This document shows, piece after piece, positions 8,512 through 17,205 of a DNA stretch of 48,066 bases. Every line of letters begins with the position of its first letter. Position 1 is the first letter of the stretch. The notes under the pieces were generated by a model. The model saw nothing but the letters and a program-made list of their open reading frames with translations. It ran no database searches and was not told where the DNA came from. A program made the translations under genes and the position numbers. The DNA lies in contig NZ_JACJTD010000053.1 of assembly GCF_014698505.1 (NCBI RefSeq), positions 1 to 48,066 of the forward strand. The letters run 5' to 3'. The DNA is from Nostoc foliaceum FACHB-393 (GTDB lineage: Bacteria > Cyanobacteriota > Cyanobacteriia > Cyanobacteriales > Nostocaceae).

Positions 8512-9025
8512 AGATTCCCGAACCTAAATTACAATTTCCAGAAAGCCACAAATTTCTTATCTTAAAATTTGGGGGAAACACACGCCAACAATCAAGCTCT
8601 ATTTGCCCAACCCGCTTTTTCTTACTGGTTAAGCATTTATACGATTGATGGGCATCATTAGAGTTATTTTCCCTCAAATGAGTATAGGCTTGTATGTTGT
8701 CTGAGTTTTTTTTGTTAATTTTAATGATTTCGCGCCCTTGTCCCCCACGCTCATTTGGTACTCCAAATCAGTGTGTGGAGCATGTCACTTGGAATATTCT
8801 GGTATAAACACTAGACTTTAGTCATAACCTGGAAGTATCAAGGGTTTGACTGGCCTGATCAAAACTTCTTTGCCGTAATATTATGTTGGCTGTTGGCATC
8901 TGCGCCGAATCGAGGCTTGCTATGTTTGGGGCGTTTTTGAGAAAGTTTTAATTTAGGATCTGATCGTAGTTGCCCACAATACCAGAGTTACCAGAAAGTG
9001 TCTAGCGAGGAGGAGGATTAGGAAA
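8512..9025. other. Intergenic region, divergent promoters of hemF and SRPBCC gene
   Basis: This 514-bp stretch separates two divergent genes and should hold both promoters. No gene, RNA or repeat was recognised. The only clear signal is a purine-rich ribosome site (GAGGAGGAGG, about 9008-9017) before the ATG at 9026. Confidence 0.5.
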
Positions 9026-9550
9026 ATGCAAGGTTGGTTATCCAAATTCATCCACCGCAAACGTCGTCGGTTTTGCGCTTCTCTGGTGCGGACGTATCGA
9101 GAGATTAGTTCTGCTTCTGTAGATGAACTGTGGCAAAAAGTTGCTGACTTAACGGATGTTTCCTGGCATCCACTACTTAAGAGTACTAACGTGCCCTATG
9201 GATTAGTACCAAAACCAGGATTGATTTTTCATGCTGTAACACGCTTTTCACCGATTCCCATCCGCATTTTTGTGGAGCGCGTCAATCATAAAGAGATGCT
9301 GAGTATCCGAGTACTGGCGATTCCTGGGATAGAGGAACGGGTAACTTATCAAGTAGAGTCAACAGTTTGTGGTACTTGTTTGTCTTATTCTGTAACACTA
9401 CGCGGATGGTTATCGCCCTTGATTTGGTCTTTATCCCGTCCTTACGCAGACCGCGTAGCACGGTCTTTAGTAGAAGCAGTAGAAAAGACGGCGTTGCCAG
9501 CGGTATCTGGGAAGAAAAAATCCCTTAATAACAGTTGTTTTGATTTTTAG
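9026..9550 (+). CDS. SRPBCC/START-like lipid or ligand-binding protein
   Basis: A 174-residue soluble protein with the helix-grip pattern of the SRPBCC superfamily. It begins with a basic N-terminus (FIHRKRRR), then ISSASVDELWQKVADLTDVSWHP, alternating beta strands around 60-125 (FVERVNHKEMLSIRVLAIPG), and a long C-terminal helix (about 145-160) that would close the pocket. Such proteins bind hydrophobic ligands; no catalytic residues are evident, so the ligand is unknown. A strong GAGGAGG site supports the start. The protein ends in a short Lys/Ser-rich tail. It is about 250 bp upstream of mrp in the same direction. Confidence 0.7.
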   Translation: MQGWLSKFIHRKRRRFCASLVRTYREISSASVDELWQKVADLTDVSWHPLLKSTNVPYGLVPKPGLIFHAVTRFSPIPIRIFVERVNHKEMLSIRVLAIPGIEERVTYQVESTVCGTCLSYSVTLRGWLSPLIWSLSRPYADRVARSLVEAVEKTALPAVSGKKKSLNNSCFDF

Positions 9551-9801
9551 CTGATGGGGATTAGGGCTAGGGTACAAGTAACAGGTAACAGGGGAGAGAT
9601 TATTCCCTATTACCTATTATTTTCTTATGTTCCCCATCCCTAAAGAAAGTTAAGATTCTATTAGGTAATAATGCCATTTGCTAAGTTTTATTACGGCAGT
9701 AACAGTGAAAACACTAAGCTGACCTTGCTTAAGAAAGCATCCAGTTAATAGCTAAGACGTTCTCCACAACTGTATTTATTCATTTTGAATTTTGAATTTT
9801 T
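9551..9801. repeat. Spacer with G-rich/C-rich terminator-like repeat
   Basis: After the SRPBCC gene, GGGG-rich units (9555-9595) are followed by TATTCCC and CCCCATCCC units (9601-9643) that can fold back as an imperfect hairpin. The rest of the spacer, up to the mrp start, shows nothing recognisable. Confidence 0.4.
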
Positions 9802-10872
9802 ATGTACGATGTCCTCGATTCCCGATCTGTCTTAGAAGTATTGCGACCAGTGGAAGACCCAGAACTCCGCAAAAGTCTGGTAGAACTCAATATGATTCGC
9901 AACGTCAAAATTGATGATGGTAAGGTAAGTTTCACTTTGGTGTTAACCACTCCCGCCTGCCCTTTACGTGAATTTATTGTTGAAGACTGTCAGAAAGCTG
10001 TCAAAAAGCTACCAGGGGTTACAGATGTAAGCATAGAAGTGACTGCAGAAACACCACAACAAAAAAGTTTGCCCGACCGCACTGGCATTTCTGGGGTGAA
10101 AAATATCATTGCTGTTTCCAGCGGCAAAGGTGGCGTTGGTAAAAGTACAGTAGCGGTGAATGTAGCAGTGGCTCTAGCCCAAACGGGAGCGAAAGTCGGC
10201 TTGTTAGATGCTGATATCTATGGCCCCAATGATCCCACTATGCTGGGTTTAGCTGATGCCCAAATTGTAGTGCGCTCAACTGAAACAGGCGACATCCTGG
10301 AACCTGCTTTTAATCACGGTGTCAAATTAGTTTCAATGGGCTTTCTAATTGACCGAGATCAGCCAGTAATTTGGCGGGGGCCTATGCTCAATGGTGTAAT
10401 TCGCCAATTTCTTTATCAAGTGCAATGGGGAGAACTGGATTATTTGATTGTAGATATGCCACCAGGAACCGGAGATGCTCAGTTAACTTTAACCCAAGCA
10501 GTGCCGATGGCAGGGGCCGTAATTGTCACCACGCCGCAAAACGTAGCTCTGTTAGATTCTCGCAAGGGATTGCGGATGTTCCAGCAGATGAATGTCCCGG
10601 TATTAGGGATCGTGGAAAATATGAGCTATTTTATACCTCCCGACCAACCGGATAAGCAGTATGACATATTTGGTTCCGGTGGTGGCTCCAAAACAGCCGC
10701 TGAATTGGGAGTACCACTGTTGGGGTGCGTACCGCTAGAGATTTCCACACGAGTTGGTGGTGACAATGGTGTGCCTATAGTGGTTGGTGATCCAGATTCA
10801 GCTTCAGCAAAAGCATTAACAGCGATCGCTCTTACTATTGCTGGTAAAGTATCAGTTGCTGCCCTGACATAA
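9802..10872 (+). CDS. mrp: Mrp/ApbC-family P-loop ATPase (iron-sulfur cluster carrier type)
   Basis: The 356-residue protein has an N-terminal MIP18/DUF59 domain (about 5-85; RPVEDPELRKSLVELNMI and TTPACPL). A ParA/MinD-like NTPase follows, with a deviant Walker A GKGGVGKS at 108-115, a Walker B region (LIVDMPPGTGDAQLT) and VENMSYF. Mrp proteins carry and transfer Fe-S clusters. The CxxC pair that binds the cluster in many homologues, normally just after ENMSYF, is absent here: the protein reads IPPDQPDKQYD instead. A different cluster ligand or role is therefore possible. It is followed by rodA after 167 bp containing a G-rich/C-rich repeat. Confidence 0.9.
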   Translation: MYDVLDSRSVLEVLRPVEDPELRKSLVELNMIRNVKIDDGKVSFTLVLTTPACPLREFIVEDCQKAVKKLPGVTDVSIEVTAETPQQKSLPDRTGISGVKNIIAVSSGKGGVGKSTVAVNVAVALAQTGAKVGLLDADIYGPNDPTMLGLADAQIVVRSTETGDILEPAFNHGVKLVSMGFLIDRDQPVIWRGPMLNGVIRQFLYQVQWGELDYLIVDMPPGTGDAQLTLTQAVPMAGAVIVTTPQNVALLDSRKGLRMFQQMNVPVLGIVENMSYFIPPDQPDKQYDIFGSGGGSKTAAELGVPLLGCVPLEISTRVGGDNGVPIVVGDPDSASAKALTAIALTIAGKVSVAALT

Positions 10873-10914
10873 TTAATTTTAATTTCTATCTATTTCCTGG
10901 GCTATGTCGTGGGA

Positions 10915-10995
10915 ATACTAGGGACTGGGATTAGGGACAAGGGAGATGGGAATTGATTATTGTTCAATGCCCCATGCCCTATGCCTAATACCCCA
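10915..10995. repeat. G-rich/C-rich imperfect inverted repeat between mrp and rodA
   Basis: GGGACTGGGATTAGGGAC-type units (10920-10952) face CCCCATGCCCTATGCC units (10969-10985). This is the same class of dispersed low-complexity repeat as at 4540 and 9555. It may form a hairpin that ends the mrp transcript. Confidence 0.4.
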
Positions 10996-11039
10996 ACACT
11001 TAAATATAAAATCTAAAAGCTAAAGTCTAAACTGGCACC

Positions 11040-12353
11040 ATGTTGTTAAAACGATCGCTCCCCAAAATTCGCTGGAAGTCTTGGGTTAAGCCCTGGCAGC
11101 ATATAGATTGGCTACTTTTTTGTTTGCCGATTGCTGTCAGTATCTTTGGCGGACTGATGATTCTCAGTACGGAACTGAAGCAGCCAGTAACTGACTGGTG
11201 GTGGCACTGGATGGTAGCGGGTATTGGCGTGCTTATTGCCCTGTTTTTATCTCGTATCCGTTACGAACTTTTGATGCAGTGGCACTGGGTAACATACGCA
11301 CTAACGAACTTCAGCTTAATCATAGTGATGATTGCTGGTAGTAGCGCCAAAGGGGCACAGCGGTGGATTAGTATCGCCGGCTTTAACGTGCAACCCTCAG
11401 AATTTGCCAAAGTCGGCATGATCATCACCTTAGCTGCTTTGCTACACAGGCGCACTGCTTCTACCCTTGAGGGTGTTTTCCGCGTTCTGGCCATCACTGC
11501 TATACCTTGGGGATTAATATTTTTACAGCCAGATTTAGCAACATCAATGGTTTTTTGTGCGATCGTTTTAGGAATGCTTTACTGGGCAAATGCTAACCCA
11601 GGCTGGTTAATTCTGATGATTTCTCCTGTGGTTGCCGCTATTTTGTTTAGTATATCTTGGCCTTTATCAGAGCCGATAGTTTTATTCAAAGAACTATCTT
11701 TTGGCCCATTAGGGATAGTTTGGTCAGTTGCGATGGCTATTGTGGGCTGGAAAACTCTTCCCTGGCGACGATTTGGTTTGGGCACTATCGGTGCCTGGAC
11801 TCTAAATATACTGGGTGGCGAATTAGGAGTCTTCGCCTGGAAGCATATTTTGAAAGAGTATCAAAAAGATCGGCTAACTGTATTCATGAATCCCGATCAC
11901 GATCCACTCGGCGCTGGATATCACCTAATTCAATCTCGCATTGCTATTGGTGCTGGTGAAATTTGGGGATGGGGTCTTTTCAAGGGGCCAATGACGCAAC
12001 TGAATTTCGTACCGGAACAGCATACAGACTTTATTTTCTCCGCAGTGGGGGAAGAATTTGGTTTTGTCGGTTGTTTGGTAGTGCTGTTTGTCTTCTGCTT
12101 AATTTGCTTCCGTCTACTGCATGTTGCCCAAACCGCCAAAGATAACTTTGGTTCCTTGTTGGCTATTGGCGTTTTGTCCATGATTGTGTTTCAGCTGATT
12201 GTCAACGTTGGCATGACTGTTGGTTTAGCGCCCGTGGCAGGAATTCCCCTACCTTGGATGAGTTATGGGCGTTCTGCTATGCTGACTAATTTCATTTCCT
12301 TGGGAATAGTAGAATCGGTAGCAAATTTTCGGCAAAGACAGAAGTATTATTGA
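11040..12353 (+). CDS. rodA: RodA/FtsW/SpoVE (SEDS) family glycosyltransferase
   Basis: A 437-residue polytopic membrane protein with about ten hydrophobic segments. SEDS signatures are present: GSSAKGAQRWISIAGFNVQP followed by SEFAK, LQPDLATSM, QSRIAIGAGEIWGWGLF, PEQHTDFIFSAVGEEFGFVG, and GIPLPWMSYGRSAM near the C-terminus. SEDS proteins polymerise lipid II into peptidoglycan with a class B PBP. The RodA type drives cell elongation. Assignment to RodA over FtsW rests on overall pattern and is likely but not certain. The central region (about 205-260) has extra hydrophobic sequence. The ATG start fits a short basic cytoplasmic N-terminus (MLLKRSLPKIRWK). Confidence 0.88.
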   Translation: MLLKRSLPKIRWKSWVKPWQHIDWLLFCLPIAVSIFGGLMILSTELKQPVTDWWWHWMVAGIGVLIALFLSRIRYELLMQWHWVTYALTNFSLIIVMIAGSSAKGAQRWISIAGFNVQPSEFAKVGMIITLAALLHRRTASTLEGVFRVLAITAIPWGLIFLQPDLATSMVFCAIVLGMLYWANANPGWLILMISPVVAAILFSISWPLSEPIVLFKELSFGPLGIVWSVAMAIVGWKTLPWRRFGLGTIGAWTLNILGGELGVFAWKHILKEYQKDRLTVFMNPDHDPLGAGYHLIQSRIAIGAGEIWGWGLFKGPMTQLNFVPEQHTDFIFSAVGEEFGFVGCLVVLFVFCLICFRLLHVAQTAKDNFGSLLAIGVLSMIVFQLIVNVGMTVGLAPVAGIPLPWMSYGRSAMLTNFISLGIVESVANFRQRQKYY

Positions 12354-12441
12354 TTCGTCATTTGTCATTTGCACTTCCCCAAGGACTAATGACTAATAAG
12401 AAGTATTAAGCTATTAAAAGGAAACAAGCGAGGCTAAAAAC

Positions 12442-12639
12442 ATGATTCTGCCTGGAGCAACTGTTCGCGTCAATAATCCCGCAGATACCTATTATCGCTA
12501 CGAAGGACTCGTACAACGGGTGAGTGATGGCAAAGTAGCCGTATTATTTGAAGGTGGTAACTGGGATAAATTAGTTACCTTCCGTCTGAGTGAATTGGAA
12601 CTCGTAGAGACCACAGCCGGACGTAAAAAAGCCAAATAA
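12442..12639 (+). CDS. ndhS: NAD(P)H dehydrogenase-like complex subunit NdhS
   Basis: A 65-residue protein whose whole length matches NdhS: MILPGATVRVNNPADTYYRY, then EGLVQRVSDGKVAVLFEGGN and WDKLVTFRLSELE, ending in a basic tail (GRKKAK). NdhS is the small SH3-like subunit that forms the ferredoxin-binding site of the photosynthetic NDH-1 complex on the stromal/cytoplasmic side of thylakoids. The complex drives cyclic electron flow and respiration. The short length is normal. The gene follows rodA by 88 bp; no other ndh genes are near. Confidence 0.92.
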   Translation: MILPGATVRVNNPADTYYRYEGLVQRVSDGKVAVLFEGGNWDKLVTFRLSELELVETTAGRKKAK

Positions 12640-12641
12640 TA

Positions 12642-12779
12642 TTTAGTTAGCAGTTAGGAGTGAGATTAGTTAGGAGTGAGAAGTTAGGAGTTAGGAATTA
12701 TGATTCTTCAACTCATCACTCCTCACTCTTAACTCTTAACTCATCACTCCTAACTCTTAACTCCAAACTCAGCACTCCC
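12642..12779. repeat. Heptamer repeat array (TTAGGAG / ACTCCTAACTC)
   Basis: Forward GTTAGGAGTGAG units (12647-12696) are followed by repeated CATCACTCCT and AACTCTTAACTC units (12712-12775). An open frame runs through the array into the next gene, but its residues (SSLLTLNSSLLTLNSKL) are simply translated repeats. The array fills the space between ndhS and the next ATG. Confidence 0.7.
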
Positions 12780-13436
12780 ATGCGCCTCCCTCTACCACAG
12801 TTTGCTACTGGCGATCGCCATCCCAACCACATTGCGGAGGTGATTGAGACTACAAGTACAGAATTTTTAGCTCAGTGTTTGGAACCAGAAGATTTGAGCT
12901 TTCCCTCCATGCCACCCTTTGGTAGTTGGGTCTGTTCTGTGGATGAAGAATCTGGCAATCAAGTTTATGCCGTGGTATATTATGCCACAACTATGCCGAT
13001 AGATTCAGTACACCGGGCCAGAGCTTTGGGGTTGTCATTACAAGACTTACGCGAGGAACAACCTCAGATATTTGCCATGCTGAGAACAGAATTCCGAGCT
13101 GCGATCGTTGGATTTGAACTATCTTCGCAAAATCAAAGTTATAACCAAAGAGTATATCAGTATCTACCACCCCGTCCCCCGCAAATTCATCAAGCTGTTT
13201 ATCGGTGTGAACCAGAAGCTATCATTAAATTTACAGAAGAACTAGATTTTTTGCGGACACTCCTTTGTATTAACGGTGCGCCAGTAGAGTCTTTGACCGC
13301 AGCCGCCATACGAGATGTATACCAGTTACGCAAAGCTGACCGAGAGTGGCTAATTAAAGCTGGACGTAGCCTGAGCGTGCTACTTAAAGACGACTACGAT
13401 CGCCTGCGGTTCATTTTGAGTCAAATCCATCCGTAG
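12780..13436 (+). CDS. HAS-barrel-like conserved cyanobacterial protein
   Basis: From the ATG at 12780 the product is 218 residues: MRLPLPQFATGDRHPNHIAE, then a beta-rich N-terminal part (about 10-75; TEFLAQCLEPEDLSFPSMPP, GSWVCSV, NQVYAVVYYATT) resembling the HerA/ATP-synthase (HAS) barrel. A mostly helical C-terminal part follows (about 125-218; DFLRTLLC, IRDVYQLRKADREWLIKAGR). The longer frame starting at GTG 12660 is rejected because it translates the heptamer repeats. HAS barrels are found at the N-termini of HerA and ATP-synthase subunits, but no ATPase domain is present, so the function is unknown. The family assignment is tentative. Confidence 0.7.
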   Translation: MRLPLPQFATGDRHPNHIAEVIETTSTEFLAQCLEPEDLSFPSMPPFGSWVCSVDEESGNQVYAVVYYATTMPIDSVHRARALGLSLQDLREEQPQIFAMLRTEFRAAIVGFELSSQNQSYNQRVYQYLPPRPPQIHQAVYRCEPEAIIKFTEELDFLRTLLCINGAPVESLTAAAIRDVYQLRKADREWLIKAGRSLSVLLKDDYDRLRFILSQIHP

Positions 13437-13581
13437 GTAGTTAGTTCTGAGACAATTGCCTAGTTAGTGTAAGTTAAGATATTTGATTTCTCGTCAGGTG
13501 GCTTCTCCATTTATTTATATCGATCAAGCGATCGCCCCCAAGGTAATCGCAGTTTTACCATAGCCCCTTCAATTCCTACCT

Positions 13582-15720
13582 ATGGAACTCATATCACAAG
13601 TTCTTGCTCTGGAACCAACTTCCCAAGTTCTTGGCAAGGAACCAATTGTTCCCTTTGCTATTTTGCTGGTGGTCATCTTAGTTATACCGATCATATTTGA
13701 GCGGCTAAGATTACCAGGATTAGTGGGTTTGGTTTTCTCAGGGCTAGTACTTGGGCCCTCAGGCTGGAATCTATTTCAGTCTGACTCACCGATGATTAAC
13801 CTGCTATCAGATATTGGGTTAATTTACTTGCTGTTTGTCGCCGGGCTAGAAGTTGATCTAGAAAAGTTTCGCCAGCAAAAAAGTCGTGCCTTTGGCTTTG
13901 CTAGCTTGACTTTCAGTGTACCCCTGGTGGTAGGAACCTTAGTAGGGCTGATTTTAGGCTATGGCTGGAATACATCAATATTAATTGGCTCTTTATTCGC
14001 TTCCTATACCCTTTTGGCATATCCCATAATCAGCCGTTTGGGAGTGGTAAACAACGAAGCTGTTACTGTCACTATTGGAGCTACGATTTTTACAGATATT
14101 GGCGCAGTACTAATTTTAGCCATCTGTGTAGCTGTTACTCATGCTGGAGCATTCAGCTTTGCTAAACTACTCACCTTGTCGGGTTGGTTAACTATTTACT
14201 CTGTTGCCGTTGTCACAGGCTTTGATTGGGCAGGCAAAGAATTTTTCAAACGGTCTGGAGACGACGAAGGAAACAAGTTTTTGTTTGTGTTGCTTTCTGT
14301 CTTTCTGGCAGCTGTGGGCGCTCAATTGATTGGGGTAGAAAAAATTGTTGGTGCCTTTTTAGCGGGTTTGGCAGTTAATGAAGCTGTAGGTGAAGGCCCA
14401 GTCAAAGAAAAGGTGGTATTTATTGGCAGTGTGCTATTCATTCCCATTTTCTTTGTTGATCTTGGTTTGCTGATCAATTTGCCTGCTTTTGTGAACAACC
14501 TGGACACATTCAAGTTAACGCTGTTAATGATAGTCGGTTTGATTGTCAGTAAATTAATTGCAGCTTTGTTCACAAAATTGGTTTACCGCTATAACTGGCA
14601 AGAAATGCTAACCATGTGGTCGCTATCACTTCCCCAGGTTGGTACAACGTTAGCAGCAACGCTAGTGGGATATCGGGCAGGGTTGCTGCCACTAGAAGTG
14701 TTACACAGCGTCATTGTCTTAATGGTTGTCACATCAACCTTGGGGCCGTTGATAACTAGTCGAATAGCTGTTGGATTGAATTCCTCACCAGCCGAAGATT
14801 CAGCACCGCCCCTACCCGATCAAAACGCACCAGAGACAAACAGTGCTTTTACTATAGTCGTACCTGTCTATAATCCTCAGACCGAGCAGTATTTGATTGA
14901 AATGGCGGCGTTATTAGCGCGTCAATCTAAGGGAAAAATTATACCGCTTGCGATCGCTAATGCTGCTGCTCAGATGGATACACCCCAGTTAGAAGCCTCT
15001 CTACAACGGAGTGAGCGGTTATTAACCAAAGCTACAGCACAAAGTCGAGTATTAGGCGTAGCGGCAGAACCAGTGCTGCGAATTGATGATGCCTTTGCTC
15101 AAGGAATTAGCAGAGCCGCTCGTGAACAAAAAGCTAATTTAATTGTTATGGGTTGGGGTAAACGGACTGGGTTGCGAGCGCGTTTATTTGGGAATGTGAT
15201 TGATGGTGTGCTTTGGGCATCCCATTGTCCAGTAGCGGTGACACGTCTAGTAGAATCACCGAAAAAAATTCAGCGCATCTTAGTACCAATAGAAAATTTA
15301 ACAGCTCCTACATTACAGCCTGTGCAATTTGCCCAGATGTTGGCAGAGGCAAATCAGAGCCACATTACTGTGCTGAATGTATGCGATCGCCGCACTAGTT
15401 CCAGTAAAATTGCTTGGAGGCGATCGCATCTTTCCCTACTAGTATCTAAATTAGCTTTGAACAATGCCCCAGAAATTCAAATTATCGCTCATGAAAATGT
15501 TGCTCAAGCAATTTTGCAAGCAGCACGATTATATGATTTAGTAGTTTTACCTTTTATACGTAATCGTACCAGTCCTGGAGGGTTAGCCATTAGCGATGTC
15601 ACAACCCAGTTAGCCAGACAACTTACCTGCTCTATTGTCATGCTTGGAGAACCGCAACGGACTCAAACCACAAATGTAGTTATGTCTAACACGGTTACTG
15701 GCATTACATCTGCTGTATGA
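13582..15720 (+). CDS. CPA2-family cation/proton antiporter with C-terminal USP domains
   Basis: This 712-residue protein has an N-terminal monovalent cation:proton antiporter-2 domain (about 25-395, roughly 11-12 helices; LRLPGLVGLVFSGLVLGPSG is the family signature, and EKIVGAFLAGLAVNE lies in a later helix). A soluble C-terminal half follows with two universal-stress-like units: about 425-550 (LIVMGWGKRTGLRARLFGNV is USP-like) and about 560-690. It should exchange Na+ or K+ for H+ across the plasma or thylakoid membrane, with the cytoplasmic USP part acting as a regulatory module. Ion choice cannot be read from the sequence. It stands alone, flanked by spacers of 145 and 385 bp. Confidence 0.9.
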   Translation: MELISQVLALEPTSQVLGKEPIVPFAILLVVILVIPIIFERLRLPGLVGLVFSGLVLGPSGWNLFQSDSPMINLLSDIGLIYLLFVAGLEVDLEKFRQQKSRAFGFASLTFSVPLVVGTLVGLILGYGWNTSILIGSLFASYTLLAYPIISRLGVVNNEAVTVTIGATIFTDIGAVLILAICVAVTHAGAFSFAKLLTLSGWLTIYSVAVVTGFDWAGKEFFKRSGDDEGNKFLFVLLSVFLAAVGAQLIGVEKIVGAFLAGLAVNEAVGEGPVKEKVVFIGSVLFIPIFFVDLGLLINLPAFVNNLDTFKLTLLMIVGLIVSKLIAALFTKLVYRYNWQEMLTMWSLSLPQVGTTLAATLVGYRAGLLPLEVLHSVIVLMVVTSTLGPLITSRIAVGLNSSPAEDSAPPLPDQNAPETNSAFTIVVPVYNPQTEQYLIEMAALLARQSKGKIIPLAIANAAAQMDTPQLEASLQRSERLLTKATAQSRVLGVAAEPVLRIDDAFAQGISRAAREQKANLIVMGWGKRTGLRARLFGNVIDGVLWASHCPVAVTRLVESPKKIQRILVPIENLTAPTLQPVQFAQMLAEANQSHITVLNVCDRRTSSSKIAWRRSHLSLLVSKLALNNAPEIQIIAHENVAQAILQAARLYDLVVLPFIRNRTSPGGLAISDVTTQLARQLTCSIVMLGEPQRTQTTNVVMSNTVTGITSAV

Positions 15721-16105
15721 TATGAGGCATACTTTAGTCAACTCACCTGAGCTTAGGCTGCCTTGGCGTAGCCATAGAACTGGCAATAAACTTTGCAACA
15801 AATGAATCAGCGTAGGTGCTGAAAACAGTCGTAACTGTAAAAACACTTTATATTGTTGAAGATTTGATGAACTTAGATGGAAGACTGACAATTTTTAGAC
15901 AATGTTTGTTATTTTGCTAGTTAAATTGTTAAGGAAAGTAGGTAAAAATATCACAAAAGTACAACCGTAGAATAATAGGTAAGTTCAAGAACACTTTTTG
16001 ATTAAGCCTTGTTAGTTTTTCGTTCTGTATTTTTGTCCCCAAGCTGGGTAATCTAAAAGATAAGTGCAATAGCTACTGAAAATATCTGTAACTAACTGGG
16101 AAACT
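15721..16105. other. Intergenic region upstream of the UDP-sugar genes
   Basis: A 385-bp AT-rich spacer. It should hold the promoter of the UDP-glucuronate decarboxylase gene. No gene, RNA or clear repeat was recognised. Confidence 0.45.
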
Positions 16106-17056
16106 ATGAGAATTTTGGTGACGGGTGGTGCTGGGTTTATTGGTTCCCATCTCATCGACCGACTAATGACCGATGGGCATGAAGTAATATGCTTGGATAA
16201 TTTTTACACTGGTCACAAACGGAACATCCTTAAATGGTTAGATAATCCGTACTTTGAACTGATACGCCACGATATTACCGAACCAATTCGGTTGGAAGTT
16301 GATCAAATTTATCATTTAGCTTGTCCTGCTTCACCAGTACATTACCAGTACAACCCAGTTAAAACCGTTAAAACTAACGTGATGGGAACACTGAATATGT
16401 TGGGGCTGGCTAAACGGGTAAAAGCTAGGTTTTTCTTGGCTTCAACTAGTGAAGTATACGGTGATCCAGAAGTTCATCCCCAAACTGAAGAGTATAGGGG
16501 TAGCGTTAATCCCATTGGGATACGTTCATGTTACGACGAAGGAAAAAGAATTGCTGAGACTCTAGCATTCGATTATTACAGGCAAAATAAAGTTGATATT
16601 CGAGTTGTTCGGATATTTAACACCTACGGCCCAAGAATGTTAGAAAACGATGGTCGGGTGGTGAGCAACTTTATTGTTCAAGCCTTGCGGGGTAATCCTT
16701 TAACCGTGTATGGGGATGGTTCGCAAACTCGTAGTTTCTGCTACGTTTCCGATTTGGTAGAAGGATTCATCCGTCTAATGAATGGCGACTACATTGGCCC
16801 AGTAAATTTGGGCAATCCTGGTGAATACACGATTTTACAATTGGCACAAGCTGTGCAAAATATGATCAACCCAGACGCGCAGATTAAGTTCGAGGCACTA
16901 CCTTCGGACGACCCCCGCCGTCGCCAGCCTGATATTACAAAGGCAAAAACTTGGTTAAATTGGGAACCAACCATTCCTCTGCAAGAGGGGTTAAAACTAA
17001 CAATAGAAGATTTTCGCGATCGCATTCAAAGCGATGTCAATAATTCAACCACCTGA
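16106..17056 (+). CDS. UDP-glucuronic acid decarboxylase (UDP-xylose synthase)
   Basis: A 316-residue extended SDR enzyme. The NAD-binding motif is TGGAGFIG at 6-13. The active site has Thr/Ser in LASTSEVYGDP (about 111-121) and the Tyr143/Lys147 pair (SCYDEGKR). The long conserved stretch NTYGPRM and the ending RRRQPDITKA are diagnostic of UXS. It oxidises UDP-glucuronate at C4 and decarboxylates it to UDP-xylose. The next gene encodes UDP-glucose 6-dehydrogenase, which makes its substrate, so the two form a two-step pathway for cell-surface or exopolysaccharide sugars. They lie 149 bp apart on the same strand. Confidence 0.93.
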   Translation: MRILVTGGAGFIGSHLIDRLMTDGHEVICLDNFYTGHKRNILKWLDNPYFELIRHDITEPIRLEVDQIYHLACPASPVHYQYNPVKTVKTNVMGTLNMLGLAKRVKARFFLASTSEVYGDPEVHPQTEEYRGSVNPIGIRSCYDEGKRIAETLAFDYYRQNKVDIRVVRIFNTYGPRMLENDGRVVSNFIVQALRGNPLTVYGDGSQTRSFCYVSDLVEGFIRLMNGDYIGPVNLGNPGEYTILQLAQAVQNMINPDAQIKFEALPSDDPRRRQPDITKAKTWLNWEPTIPLQEGLKLTIEDFRDRIQSDVNNSTT

Positions 17057-17205
17057 GTGGCACCTAGCGTCGCTCTGAATTTTCATGCAGGCTTTACCCT
17101 ATCGGTAGCTAGTATGCTTGGTGGCTGAGTTTTATGTCAGTGTCTAAGTGTCATATTCAGACTTCTTTTTGAAGACTAACCCCTAAAAAAGTGAGGAGTT
17201 AAAAA

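Noticed and set aside
11657..11959. 100-residue plus-strand frame inside rodA
   Set aside because: Out-of-frame shadow of a clear SEDS membrane protein.
12660..12779. N-terminal extension of the HAS-barrel-like protein
   Set aside because: The extension only translates heptamer repeats (Ser/Leu/Thr/Asn cycles); the conserved protein starts at the ATG at 12780.
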